Source: a virus. From it: a DNA stretch of 37,699 bases. Below are positions 15,360 through 22,784 of the stretch, one piece after another. The DNA is taken from the IMG/VR virus record IMGVR_UViG_3300031963_000415, positions 1 through 37,699 of that record; one strand, given 5' to 3'. The translations under genes and the position numbers were made by a program. Below the pieces are notes generated by a model that was given only the letters and a program-made list of their open reading frames with translations, did not search any database and was not told where the DNA came from. Positions within the stretch are counted from its first letter, which is position 1. The number at the start of each line of letters is the position of its first letter.

Positions 15360-16211
15360 ATGGCCGAAGGCGGCTGGGGCTCGGGCACGTGGGGGGAGGC
15401 CGGTTGGGGCATGTCGGTCTACGCCCGCGCGGCCGACGAGGCAGCCTCCGCCTTGGATTCCGGCACAGCGGCAGGGACTACTTACCTTTCGTCTCTTTCT
15501 GAGAATTGCACGGCAACCGATAGCATCTCGGCCACCCAGGCATTTATTGGGGTTGTTCAAGAGACGGCGCAGGCTGTGGACAGCCCCGACGCGGCGGGCA
15601 GCATTTATGCTGCCGTGGTGCAAGCGCAGGCCAGTGCGGCGGATGCGCTTGCGACTGCTCAGATTTTCCTCACACAGGTCTCAGAAGCAGCCTCCGCCCT
15701 GGGCGATGCTGCAGCGCAACAAGTCTTTTCTGCGCAGATTTCTGAGGCGGCGCAGGCCGTGGATGAGGTTGATGGCTCTTTTGCCTACTTCTCAGGGGTC
15801 TCGGAGACTGTTCAAGCTCAAGACGAAACCAATGGGCTGAACATTCTTGGCGCTGAAGTAGTTGAAAACTCTTCGGCGTTTGATACCATGGGGGCTGATC
15901 AGGTCTTCGACACGCGGGTGTCCGAGACCGTATCGGCCCAGGACCTAACCGCTTCGCGAGCGGCGTTTATTGCGGCCCTTGTTGAAGGAGCCCTGGCAAC
16001 CGATAGCATCGTGTCTTCGTTCCTTTGGAACGATATTGACGACACGCAAACCCCGAGCTGGCAATCCGTCAGCAATACGCAAGGTCCTGGGTGGGCAGGG
16101 GTGGTGGATACGCAAACCCCGAGCTGGCAATCCGTCAGCAACGCACAGAGTCCTGGGTGGGCAGGGGTGGCGGATACGCAAGCACCCAACTGGCAAGAGA
16201 TTGTCACGTAA
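15360..16211 (+). CDS. Repeat-built fibre-like protein with C-terminal Trp repeats
   Basis: A 283-residue protein made almost wholly of repeats. Residues 4-17 are a Gly/Trp motif (GGWGSGTWGEAGWG). Residues 21-227 hold ten units of ~20 residues with pattern [FY]xxxVxExAxAxDxxxA, as in FSAQISEAAQAVDEVDG. Residues 228-282 hold five 11-residue units of pattern [DN]xQxPxWxxVx (DTQTPSWQSVS, NTQGPGWAGVV and so on). Regular beta or trimeric shafts are usual for such repeats. There is no enzymatic motif. It lies at the head of the adhesin region and probably joins tail and fibres. Function is inferred. Confidence 0.75.
   Translation: MAEGGWGSGTWGEAGWGMSVYARAADEAASALDSGTAAGTTYLSSLSENCTATDSISATQAFIGVVQETAQAVDSPDAAGSIYAAVVQAQASAADALATAQIFLTQVSEAASALGDAAAQQVFSAQISEAAQAVDEVDGSFAYFSGVSETVQAQDETNGLNILGAEVVENSSAFDTMGADQVFDTRVSETVSAQDLTASRAAFIAALVEGALATDSIVSSFLWNDIDDTQTPSWQSVSNTQGPGWAGVVDTQTPSWQSVSNAQSPGWAGVADTQAPNWQEIVT
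15420..16040 (+). repeat. Ten degenerate ~20-residue coding repeats
   Basis: Consecutive units begin with Tyr or Phe (or Leu once) and carry Val/Ile-x-Glu near position 5-7, Ala-x-Asp near 11-13. DNA copies have diverged, so this is an old protein-level repeat. Confidence 0.75.
16041..16205 (+). repeat. 66-base tandem repeat encoding paired 11-residue Trp units
   Basis: About 2.5 copies of a 66-base unit lie head to tail, each starting GAYACGCAA and encoding D-T-Q-x-P-x-W then N-x-Q-x-P-G-W. Near identity at DNA level points to recent duplication and possible length variation. Confidence 0.85.
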
Positions 16212-16220
16212 GGATTAAAA

Positions 16221-19200
16221 ATGGCGACTTCATACACTTCTTTGCTTGGTTTGGCTCTCCCGGTCACGGGCGAGCTTCAGGGTACCTGGGGCGATACTGT
16301 CAACAACAGCATCACCTCGCTGCTCGATACAGCGATTGCGGGCACCACCACATTGAGCACTGATGGCGATGTGACGCTTTCCACCACGACGGGCGCTTCC
16401 AACCAAGCTCGACAGGCCATCCTTTTGTGTACTGGTGCTCGCACGGCGCAGCGCACCATCACTGCCCCAGCGCAGTCCAAAATCTACACCGTCATCAACG
16501 CCACCAGCGGTGGTTTTGCAGTCAAACTGGTTGGAGCAGGCCCGACCACGGGTCTGACGATTCCCGCAGGTGCATCCGCCGTGGTGGCTTGGAACGGCTC
16601 GGATTTTATTGAGGTAGGCGCCAATACGATTGGCAGTCTGATTGTCAACGGCAACCTTTCTGTCAATGGCAATACCACGCTGGGGGATGCAGCGGGCGAT
16701 TCGGTGACCGTCAATGCCGGAACCACCACATTTGCTCAAGGCACCGCAAACGGTGTGGCATATCTTAACGGCAGCAAGGCTTTGACTTCGGGCAGCTTGC
16801 TGACTTTTGACGGCACCACGCTCACTGCTCCCGTCTCGGTTATAACTGCCAATAGCGTCTCCAACGCCCTGCGCATCACCCAGACCGGCACCGGCAACGC
16901 CCTGCTGGTAGAGGACTCTGCAAACCCGGATAGCACGCCGGTTGTGATTGATGCGAGCGGCGTCTTGGTTGTAGGCCACACAACGCCGCTTGTGTCCGGT
17001 TACGATGTCCAGTCAATCACGACTGACGGTGCAAGTTATGTCGCCCAGCGGTACAACGCTGGCCCTAGTGGCGTGTTTGTGCGAATGGACAAATCGCGTG
17101 GCGCTTCTATCGGTACTAACGCGATTGTCAACATCGATGATGTTATGGGCACGCTGCAATGGCGGGGCGACGACGGCACTGAGTTCATCCGCGCCGCTGA
17201 GATCACCGCAGCCGTTGACGGCACCCCCGGCGCGGGCGACATGCCCGGTCGTTTGGTCTTCAGCACCACCGCTGACGGGGCGAGCACGCTGACGGAGCGG
17301 ATGCGGATTGATAGTGTTGGGACCAGCACGTTTACTGGCCAAGCAATTATTAACGCATCCGGCACATCAGATGCACTTCGCATCACCCAGACCGGCACCG
17401 GCAACGCTCTGCTGGTCGAGGACGCGGCCAACCCGGACTCGACGCCGTTTGTGGTGGATGCGAGCGGCGTTATAGTTGCAGGCTACACCACAGCAGCACT
17501 TGGGTTAAACACCGCCGCACCTATAGTGCAACTTCACAGCAGCTCCCCAAACACAGGGAATTTTGCGCTGTTCCAATACAACGCCACACCTGCAAACAGC
17601 GGTGGCTTGGTGTTTAACCGTTCAATGAGTGGTGTAGTCGGCACAAACACTACGGTTGCAAGCGGTGATTCTTTTGGGCGCATTCGTTTTGCTGGGTATG
17701 ACGGAACAGCTTTTATTGAAGGCGCTCGAATTAACGCCGAAGTAGACGGCACCCCCGGAACTAACGACATGCCGGGCCGTCTGGTGTTCAGCACCACGGC
17801 TGACGGGGCGAGTACGCCGACGGAGCGGATGCGCATCACCAGTGCTGGCAAGACAGGCTTTGCTACATCGGCTCCAGCAGCAACAGTCCATGTGGCTGGT
17901 AACACCATCCTGAGCAACGTCAACGTGCTTGGTGCAAGCTACGACAGCGTGTCTTTCTCTGTTGCGGCAGAAGACACAAGCCCTACTGATGTCTTTTTTA
18001 GCCCTGACGGCAAAAAGATGTTTGTTTTGGGAGCCACTGGCGATGATGTTAACGAATACGTCCTATCGACCCCGTGGCTTGTTTCTTCTGCAACTTACCG
18101 CACAAACTTTTCTGTCTCCGCGCAAGACACCGCCCCACAGAGCCTGTTTTTTCGGGCCGATGGTCTGAAGATGTATGTGCTTGGTGCAACCAACGACACC
18201 GTTTATCAGTACTCGTTAGCAACCGCGTGGGACATTGCAACCGCAACTTACGATGGCATATCGTTTTCTGTCGCTGCGCAAGAAACGGCCCCTCTAGCGT
18301 TGACTTTCAAGCCAGATGGGTTGTCGATGTATGTGGTGGGCTCGACGAATGACATCGTGTACCAGTACACGCTTTCTACGGCGTGGAATGTAAGCACAGC
18401 GTCTTTACTTCAGAGCTTCAGTGTAACCGCCCAAGAAACTAACCCGACCGGCATTCAGTTTACCGGCGATGGTTCGCGCATGTTCGTGTTAGGTTCCACT
18501 GGAGACGACATCAACGTCTATAACCTAACCACACCGTGGGACATCAGCACCGCAGCGTTTGTCAGCGTGTTCAGTGTGGTGGGGCAAGACACATCTCCGC
18601 AAGGCTTTTACATCAGGCCTGATGGCACGAAGATGTATATTGCTGGGCAAACCAACGACACAGTATTCCAGTACACAGTACCAAGCATTGACATCCAACT
18701 GACGGGCCCGACCAGCACTAACGGCAATCTAACTGTCCAGCAAGATTTGACGGTTTACGGCAGAGTTGGGGTGGGCACTGCTAGTCCCAGTGTTTCCCTG
18801 GCCATTTCGGCCTCAGATGCTATGCTTATCCCAGCGGGCGCGACCGGGAGTCGTCCAACGGGGGTGGCTGGGTATTTGCGGTTTAACACGACCAGTAGTG
18901 AGTTCGAGGGGTACAACGGTTCAGCGTGGGCCTCGGTCGGCGGTGCTGCAATCAGTAACGACACTTCGACGGCAACGAACGTGTATCCGTTGTTTGCGAG
19001 TTCGACTTCTGGCACTGCGTCAATTGTTTACACCTCGAACGCCAAACTGCTGTACAAGCCCAGCACGGGAGAATTCAGTGCGAGTATTCCCCGCGCCAGC
19101 AACGGCATTTTTGTGAACACTCAAGCGATTGCAGCGAACTACACGATTGCTGCAACGGACAATGGCCTGAGCGCAGGCCCGGTAACTGTTAACAGCGGCA

Positions 19201-19244
19201 TCACGGTCACGGTCTCGTCCGGCGCTGTGTGGACTGTGGTTTAA
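16221..19244 (+). CDS. Large tail fibre with five propeller-like repeats
   Basis: A 1007-residue protein with AAGGA before the ATG. The N-terminus (MATSYTSLLGLALPVTGE, GTWGDTVNNSITSLLD) is the common phage tail-fibre attachment domain. Residues ~215-545 hold two copies of a shaft module, with RITQTGTGNALLVED and GDMPGRLVFSTTADGAS recurring. Residues 578-826 form five ~51-residue repeats (FSV-AQ-T-P, PDG-KMYVLG, D-VYQYxLxTxW), a beta-propeller pattern. The rest is fibre shaft (GVAGYLRFNTTSSEFEGYNG) and a short beta tip. It should bind the host surface, the propeller being a plausible carbohydrate-binding part. There is no S74 chaperone at its end. Confidence 0.83.
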   Translation: MATSYTSLLGLALPVTGELQGTWGDTVNNSITSLLDTAIAGTTTLSTDGDVTLSTTTGASNQARQAILLCTGARTAQRTITAPAQSKIYTVINATSGGFAVKLVGAGPTTGLTIPAGASAVVAWNGSDFIEVGANTIGSLIVNGNLSVNGNTTLGDAAGDSVTVNAGTTTFAQGTANGVAYLNGSKALTSGSLLTFDGTTLTAPVSVITANSVSNALRITQTGTGNALLVEDSANPDSTPVVIDASGVLVVGHTTPLVSGYDVQSITTDGASYVAQRYNAGPSGVFVRMDKSRGASIGTNAIVNIDDVMGTLQWRGDDGTEFIRAAEITAAVDGTPGAGDMPGRLVFSTTADGASTLTERMRIDSVGTSTFTGQAIINASGTSDALRITQTGTGNALLVEDAANPDSTPFVVDASGVIVAGYTTAALGLNTAAPIVQLHSSSPNTGNFALFQYNATPANSGGLVFNRSMSGVVGTNTTVASGDSFGRIRFAGYDGTAFIEGARINAEVDGTPGTNDMPGRLVFSTTADGASTPTERMRITSAGKTGFATSAPAATVHVAGNTILSNVNVLGASYDSVSFSVAAEDTSPTDVFFSPDGKKMFVLGATGDDVNEYVLSTPWLVSSATYRTNFSVSAQDTAPQSLFFRADGLKMYVLGATNDTVYQYSLATAWDIATATYDGISFSVAAQETAPLALTFKPDGLSMYVVGSTNDIVYQYTLSTAWNVSTASLLQSFSVTAQETNPTGIQFTGDGSRMFVLGSTGDDINVYNLTTPWDISTAAFVSVFSVVGQDTSPQGFYIRPDGTKMYIAGQTNDTVFQYTVPSIDIQLTGPTSTNGNLTVQQDLTVYGRVGVGTASPSVSLAISASDAMLIPAGATGSRPTGVAGYLRFNTTSSEFEGYNGSAWASVGGAAISNDTSTATNVYPLFASSTSGTASIVYTSNAKLLYKPSTGEFSASIPRASNGIFVNTQAIAANYTIAATDNGLSAGPVTVNSGITVTVSSGAVWTVV
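16872..17860 (+). repeat. Tandem duplication of a ~510-base fibre module
   Basis: CGCATCACCCAGACCGGCAC at 16872 recurs at 17379, and the following ~110 bases are similar. GACGGCACCCCCGG at 17219 recurs at 17746, followed by the similar CTGACGGGGCGAG stretch. The ends match well and the centres differ. Confidence 0.7.
17952..18700 (+). repeat. Five ~51-residue propeller-type coding repeats
   Basis: Units start near 17952, 18105, 18261, 18414 and 18567 and share F-S-V, Q-[DE]-T, D-G-x-x-[MW]-[FY]-V, G-x-T-x-D and Y-x-L-x-T-x-W positions. The DNA is divergent. Five repeats would suit a five-bladed propeller, and the last unit is shorter. Confidence 0.75.
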
Positions 19245-19253
19245 GGAGTAGAT

Positions 19254-20234
19254 ATGACGATCACAATTTCCGGCACAACCGGCCTTGCCGGTGTAGACGG
19301 CTCTGCGGCTTCTCCTGCCATTCAAGGCAACGATACCAACACCGGCATCTTCTTCCCCGCCGCAGACACGATTGCGTTTGCTGAAGGCGGCGCGGAGGTG
19401 GCGCGGTTTGATAGCTCGGGGAACTTGGGGGTTGGGACGAGTTCGCCCAGCACCTACGCAAACGGCGCAGCTCCAACTCTGGTGGTTGGAACGGGTAACA
19501 ATTGGGTAGTGGCACAACCACGCACTGACGGGCCTTCTGGTGCAGGTAACGGCGTTCGGATTGCAGGCAACTACTTGACGAACCCGAAGCCCGGTGCAGC
19601 ATTCTGGATTGGCGCTCAAGGTGGCGCAGGCCAGCGCGGAATGCTCGGGTTCTTCACCAAAGACACCGACGACAACACGAATGAACCAACCGAACGCGCC
19701 CGCATCGACAGCAGCGGTCGCCTGCTAATCAACCTCACTTCGTCTATTTCTTCTGCCGCTGTTTTGCAAGTCCAGCAAAACTGTTTGACGGGGGTGATGA
19801 CGGAGTTCAATGACACCGACACTACGTCTACCAACAACGTTATTCGCTTTCGCAAGAACGGCACGGAAGCGGGCCGGATTGCGGTTACTACCAGCAACAC
19901 CACCCAGTATTTAACTTCTTCCGACTACCGCTTAAAAGAAAACGTCCAGCCCATGACCGGGGCGCTGGCGCGAGTTGCGTTGCTCAAGCCCTGCACCTAC
20001 ACATGGAAATCCACGGGCGAGGCAAGCCAAGGCTTCATTGCTCACGAATTGGCGCAAGTGTGCCCGGATGCAGTCAGCGGGGAGAAGGATGCCGTGGATG
20101 AAGATGGCAACATCAAACCCCAAGGCATCGACACCAGCTTCCTAGTCGCAACCCTGACCGCCGCCATCCAAGAGCAACAAGCCCTCATCGCCGCGCTGCA
20201 AGCAGATGTCGCCGCGCTGAAAGGACAAGCATGA
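19254..20234 (+). CDS. Tail fibre with C-terminal peptidase S74 intramolecular chaperone
   Basis: A 326-residue protein with AAGGAG before the ATG. Residues 1-65 carry a common fibre repeat motif (NTGIFFPAADTIAFAEGG, GNLGVGTSSPS). The C-terminal ~105 residues are a peptidase S74 domain: SDYRLKENVQPM with Ser223 and Lys228 at the spacing of the known catalytic Ser-Lys pair, then LKPCTYTWKSTG, GFIAHELAQVCPDAV and a terminal coiled coil (TAAIQEQQALIAALQADVAA). Such domains trimerise the fibre and then cut themselves off. This gene could serve its own shaft only. It overlaps the next gene by ATGA. Confidence 0.87.
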   Translation: MTITISGTTGLAGVDGSAASPAIQGNDTNTGIFFPAADTIAFAEGGAEVARFDSSGNLGVGTSSPSTYANGAAPTLVVGTGNNWVVAQPRTDGPSGAGNGVRIAGNYLTNPKPGAAFWIGAQGGAGQRGMLGFFTKDTDDNTNEPTERARIDSSGRLLINLTSSISSAAVLQVQQNCLTGVMTEFNDTDTTSTNNVIRFRKNGTEAGRIAVTTSNTTQYLTSSDYRLKENVQPMTGALARVALLKPCTYTWKSTGEASQGFIAHELAQVCPDAVSGEKDAVDEDGNIKPQGIDTSFLVATLTAAIQEQQALIAALQADVAALKGQA

Positions 20235-20779
20235 GCCAAGTAACTATTTCCGGCAACGCCGGTGGCACCGGCATCTTCACGATTGCCAGCCCGAACAGCA
20301 ACAGCAACGTCACACTGACGCTCCCGGCTACGACGGGGACTGTTCTTGCCGCAGATGGTTCTGGCAACGTGTCTGTTTCAGGTACTGTTACCGCTACGTC
20401 TTTCTCCGGCAGTGGCGCATCCTTAACTGGTATCCCTGCTCCGTCCGCTCTTACAACCGCATCTGGCTCTGCGCCGAGCTACTCGGCCCGCGCTTGGGTG
20501 AACTTCAACGGCACCGGTACGGTGGCTATCCGGGCTTCAGGTAACGTCAGCAGCATCACGGATAACGGTACTGGCAACTACACCGTGAACTTTACGACTG
20601 CGATGTCAGATGCAAATTACTCTGTCACTGCGCTGTCGTCTAGAGATGCAAGCACTTCAAACATAATTACGCAGATTGACGGAACGACTTTTACAAGTTC
20701 CGCGTGCCGCATCCGAACTTTTGATGTGGCTAACGGCGGTCAAGATGCACTGAATGCCTGCGTCTCCGTTTTCCGTTGA
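20231..20779 (+). CDS. Short tail fibre / fibre-tip protein
   Basis: A 182-residue protein overlapping the S74 fibre by four bases. The N-terminus (MSQVTISGNAGGTGIFTIAS) and shaft motif (TATSFSGSGASLTGIPAPS) are those of fibre proteins. The C-terminal half (YSARAWVNFNGTGTVAIRAS, DNGTGNYTVNFTTAMSDANY) is a tip domain frequent at the ends of many phage tail fibres and is probably receptor-binding. It has no chaperone domain of its own; the small genes downstream may assist folding. Confidence 0.8.
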   Translation: MSQVTISGNAGGTGIFTIASPNSNSNVTLTLPATTGTVLAADGSGNVSVSGTVTATSFSGSGASLTGIPAPSALTTASGSAPSYSARAWVNFNGTGTVAIRASGNVSSITDNGTGNYTVNFTTAMSDANYSVTALSSRDASTSNIITQIDGTTFTSSACRIRTFDVANGGQDALNACVSVFR

Positions 20780-20788
20780 AAGGTAACC

Positions 20789-20980
20789 ATGAACTCTCGC
20801 ATCATTTACCCCACCGACGATGGCGGCGTGGCTGTCATCATTCCTGCTGCCGAGTGCGGCCTGACGATTGAAGAGATCGCAGCCAAAGACGTTCCGGCTG
20901 GCAAGCCTTACCAAATCGTGGATGTCGCTGACATTCCGTCTGACCGCACCTTCCGTGGTGCTTGGGAGTACGCAGCATGA
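20789..20980 (+). CDS. Tail-fibre-associated small protein (63 aa)
   Basis: AAAGG precedes the ATG. The sequence MNSRIIYPTDDGGVAVIIPA and the ending IVDVADIPSDRTFRGAWEYA match a small family coded just behind fibre tips, with an IPxDRxFRxAW signature. These are often labelled tail fibre assembly or chaperone-like. The gene overlaps the next by ATGA, so the two should be made together. The chaperone role is inferred from position. Confidence 0.7.
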   Translation: MNSRIIYPTDDGGVAVIIPAAECGLTIEEIAAKDVPAGKPYQIVDVADIPSDRTFRGAWEYAA

Positions 20981-21207
20981 TTACCATCAACCTAAACAAA
21001 GCCAAAACTATTGCTCACGATATGCGCCGTGCTGCGCGGGCGGCAGAGTTTGCACCGCTGGACATCAAGGCCACTATCCCAAGCGAGGCTGCTGCGGCTG
21101 AAGTGGCAAGGGCCGTCATCAGGGCTAAGTACGCAGGGATTCAAACAGACATGGATGCTGCGGTTGATGTCGTTGAGCTGAAAAGCATCGTGGAGGCCGC
21201 ACTGTGA
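20977..21207 (+). CDS. Small helical partner of the fibre cassette (76 aa)
   Basis: The ATG at 20977 overlaps the preceding TGA, so the longer in-frame start at 20962 is not needed. The product starts MITINLNKAKTIAHDMRRAA and is Ala- and Lys-rich, probably all helical, ending VVELKSIVEAAL. Helical proteins of this size follow the DRxFRxAW gene in many fibre cassettes and may act with it. It overlaps the next gene by GTGA. Function not shown. Confidence 0.68.
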   Translation: MITINLNKAKTIAHDMRRAARAAEFAPLDIKATIPSEAAAAEVARAVIRAKYAGIQTDMDAAVDVVELKSIVEAAL

Positions 21208-22337
21208 GCATCGTAAAAGCCAACACCTACCAAGACGCCTCTGGCGGTAGCAACGCTGTCTTCAGTGGCGTGGCCTCGCCGCCTAATAGCATGGGGTTCA
21301 GAAATCGGATTCTGAACGGAGGGATGGTTATTGACCAGAGGAATGCTGGGGCGAGTGTTGCAACAACGACTACCGCCGCAGGCGTATATACCTTGGATCG
21401 CTGGGCGTACCAAGTTAGCGCGGCGTCTAAATTTACAGTTCAGCAAAATGCTGGCTCCGTAACGCCTCCTGCTGGATTCACGAACTATTTGGGTTGCACT
21501 TCGACATCTGCTTATAGTGTTGGAACAAACGACTATTTTACAATTCAGCAAAGACTAGAGGGCTACAACACCTCTGACCTTGCGTGGGGCACTGCGAATG
21601 CTCAAACAGTCACCATTTCGTTTTGGGTTCGCAGTTCGTTGACCGGAACCTTTGGTGGCGCGGTGCGTAATAGCAGCGGTGGACGCTACTACTTGTTTAG
21701 TTACACAATCAGTGCTGCGAACACATGGGAGTACAAAACTGTCACGGTCGCTGGAGACACGACAGGGACGTATCAAACAACAAACTCAGTAGCGTTTGAG
21801 GTTTGGTGGTCTCTTGGGGCAGGTTCTGGGTTGTCCGGAACGGCGGGTTCTTGGTCAACCACCAACCAAACTCAGCCAACGGGCTCCACCTCTGTAGTCG
21901 GCACCAACGGAGCCACCTTCTACATCACCGGCGTCCAGCTTGAAGCTGGCACTGTGGCCTCGCCGTTTGAGCGCAGGGACTACGGGCGGGAACTGATGAT
22001 GTGCCAGCGGTACGCATATGTTTGGGACAGTAGTGAAGGTAGTGGCTCATTTGCAAAAGTTTCAGTTGGATTTTTTTCGTCCACAACTAATTTTAAAAGT
22101 CTTACATATTTTCCGGTGAAGATGAGGGCCGCCCCAACTAGCGTAACTGCATCAGGTTCTCTGAATATGTTTGATGGGGCTTCCAACTACACAGCAACCG
22201 CTATTGCTATAGACCAAGCGCATCCATTGACCTTAATGTTGGAAGTTACCTGTTCTGGGGCGACTGCGTACAGACCGGGAACATTTCAAGCGAATAACAA
22301 CAATACCGCGAAAATAATTGTGAGTGCAGAACTATGA
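21204..22337 (+). CDS. Adhesin-type tail fibre protein
   Basis: A 377-residue protein starting at GTG in a GTGA overlap, with GGAGG upstream. MSIVKANTYQDASGGSN opens the product. The central part (RNRILNGGMVIDQRNAGAS, YTLDRWAYQVS, SFWVRSSLTGTFGGAVRNS, YYLFSYTISAANTWEYKTVT, FYITGVQLEAGTVASPFERR) is a recognisable jelly-roll or carbohydrate-binding-module-like adhesin domain shared by tail fibres of many phages. The C-terminus varies between phages. It is likely a receptor-binding protein. The gene is more A+T-rich than its surroundings, as expected of exchanged fibre genes. Confidence 0.8.
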   Translation: MSIVKANTYQDASGGSNAVFSGVASPPNSMGFRNRILNGGMVIDQRNAGASVATTTTAAGVYTLDRWAYQVSAASKFTVQQNAGSVTPPAGFTNYLGCTSTSAYSVGTNDYFTIQQRLEGYNTSDLAWGTANAQTVTISFWVRSSLTGTFGGAVRNSSGGRYYLFSYTISAANTWEYKTVTVAGDTTGTYQTTNSVAFEVWWSLGAGSGLSGTAGSWSTTNQTQPTGSTSVVGTNGATFYITGVQLEAGTVASPFERRDYGRELMMCQRYAYVWDSSEGSGSFAKVSVGFFSSTTNFKSLTYFPVKMRAAPTSVTASGSLNMFDGASNYTATAIAIDQAHPLTLMLEVTCSGATAYRPGTFQANNNNTAKIIVSAEL

Positions 22338-22486
22338 ACGACTGGAAACTTACCCCGAAAGGCAACGCTGTTTATCGCGTTAACGGCGATTTGTTTGAGT
22401 CAAAAACGCTCGATGATCCTGAGTACCTCGCGTGGCTGGCGCAGGGCAACACGCCGACCCCGGCAGACGCGCCTGCGGAGGAATAA
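22334..22486 (+). CDS. Small fibre-associated protein (50 aa)
   Basis: The ATG overlaps the adhesin stop (ATGA). The product starts MNDWKLTPKGNAVYRVNGDL and ends LAQGNTPTPADAPAEE. The segment P-E-Y-L-A-W-L-A-x-G-N-T-P-x-P-A-D is a signature of short proteins or domains at the end of fibre operons. It is below common length cut-offs. The role may be in fibre assembly, but that is not shown. Confidence 0.68.
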   Translation: MNDWKLTPKGNAVYRVNGDLFESKTLDDPEYLAWLAQGNTPTPADAPAEE

Positions 22487-22579
22487 ATGAGTGATCCGCT
22501 GTCTTGGGCAACGGCATAATTTATTTGGGGTCAGCCGCTGCCCCTTCCCAGCGGCGCAATGGAGATTAAAAATGACTGA
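22487..22579 (+). pseudogene. Possible micro-gene interrupted by an in-frame TAA
   Basis: ATG at 22487 directly follows the previous stop and has an excellent GGAGG site. The frame reads MSDPLSWATA, then TAA at 22517-22519, then in the same frame FIWGQPLPLPSGAMEIKND and TGA at 22577-22579, overlapping the next start. The second part looks protein-like. It may be a broken or readthrough gene, a ten-codon leader or chance. No other stop interrupts. Confidence 0.3.
22534..22555 (+). repeat. Seven-base-pair stem-loop before the 22572 gene
   Basis: GCCGCTG (22534-22540) and CAGCGGC (22549-22555) pair perfectly around CCCCTTCC. No T-run follows, so it is not a terminator. It lies six bases before the ribosome-binding GGAG. 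Confidence 0.5.
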
Positions 22580-22772
22580 GCAAGAACGCCAAAATACCGA
22601 GATAATTCTGAAACTACCCTTGGGCGCCGTGGACGCCATGGTGAACATCATTGCGGACCGCCCCTACAAGCAAATTGCAGGACTGATCGAGTCCATCCGG
22701 GCCCAAGTCATCCCCCAGATGCCTGTTGCGACGACCCCCGAAACCGAACCCGAAGACGCTCCTGTGCAGTGA
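22572..22772 (+). CDS. Small conserved phage protein (66 aa)
   Basis: The ATG at 22572 has GGAG at 22561-22564 and is chosen over an in-frame ATG at 22491 that has no ribosome site. The product MTEQERQNTEIILKLPLGAV, DAMVNIIADRPYKQIAGLIE, SIRAQVIPQMPVATTPETE is a short two-helix protein with a disordered acidic tail. The hydrophobic L-P-L-G-A-V-x-A-M/I-x-N pattern followed by P...I.QIRxQ recurs in many phage genomes beside tail genes. Function unknown. Confidence 0.7.
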   Translation: MTEQERQNTEIILKLPLGAVDAMVNIIADRPYKQIAGLIESIRAQVIPQMPVATTPETEPEDAPVQ

Positions 22773-22784
22773 CGAAAGGCAGCC

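Noticed and set aside
16041-16205. CRISPR-like direct repeats
   Set aside because: The 66-base copies abut, stay in frame and encode a protein repeat; there are no unique spacers.
19377-19400. FAEGG in the S74 fibre as another copy of the F-A-x-G-G motif
   Set aside because: It belongs to the common fibre pattern TIAF-x-x-GG-x-E-x-x-R-x-D, so the likeness is probably coincidental.
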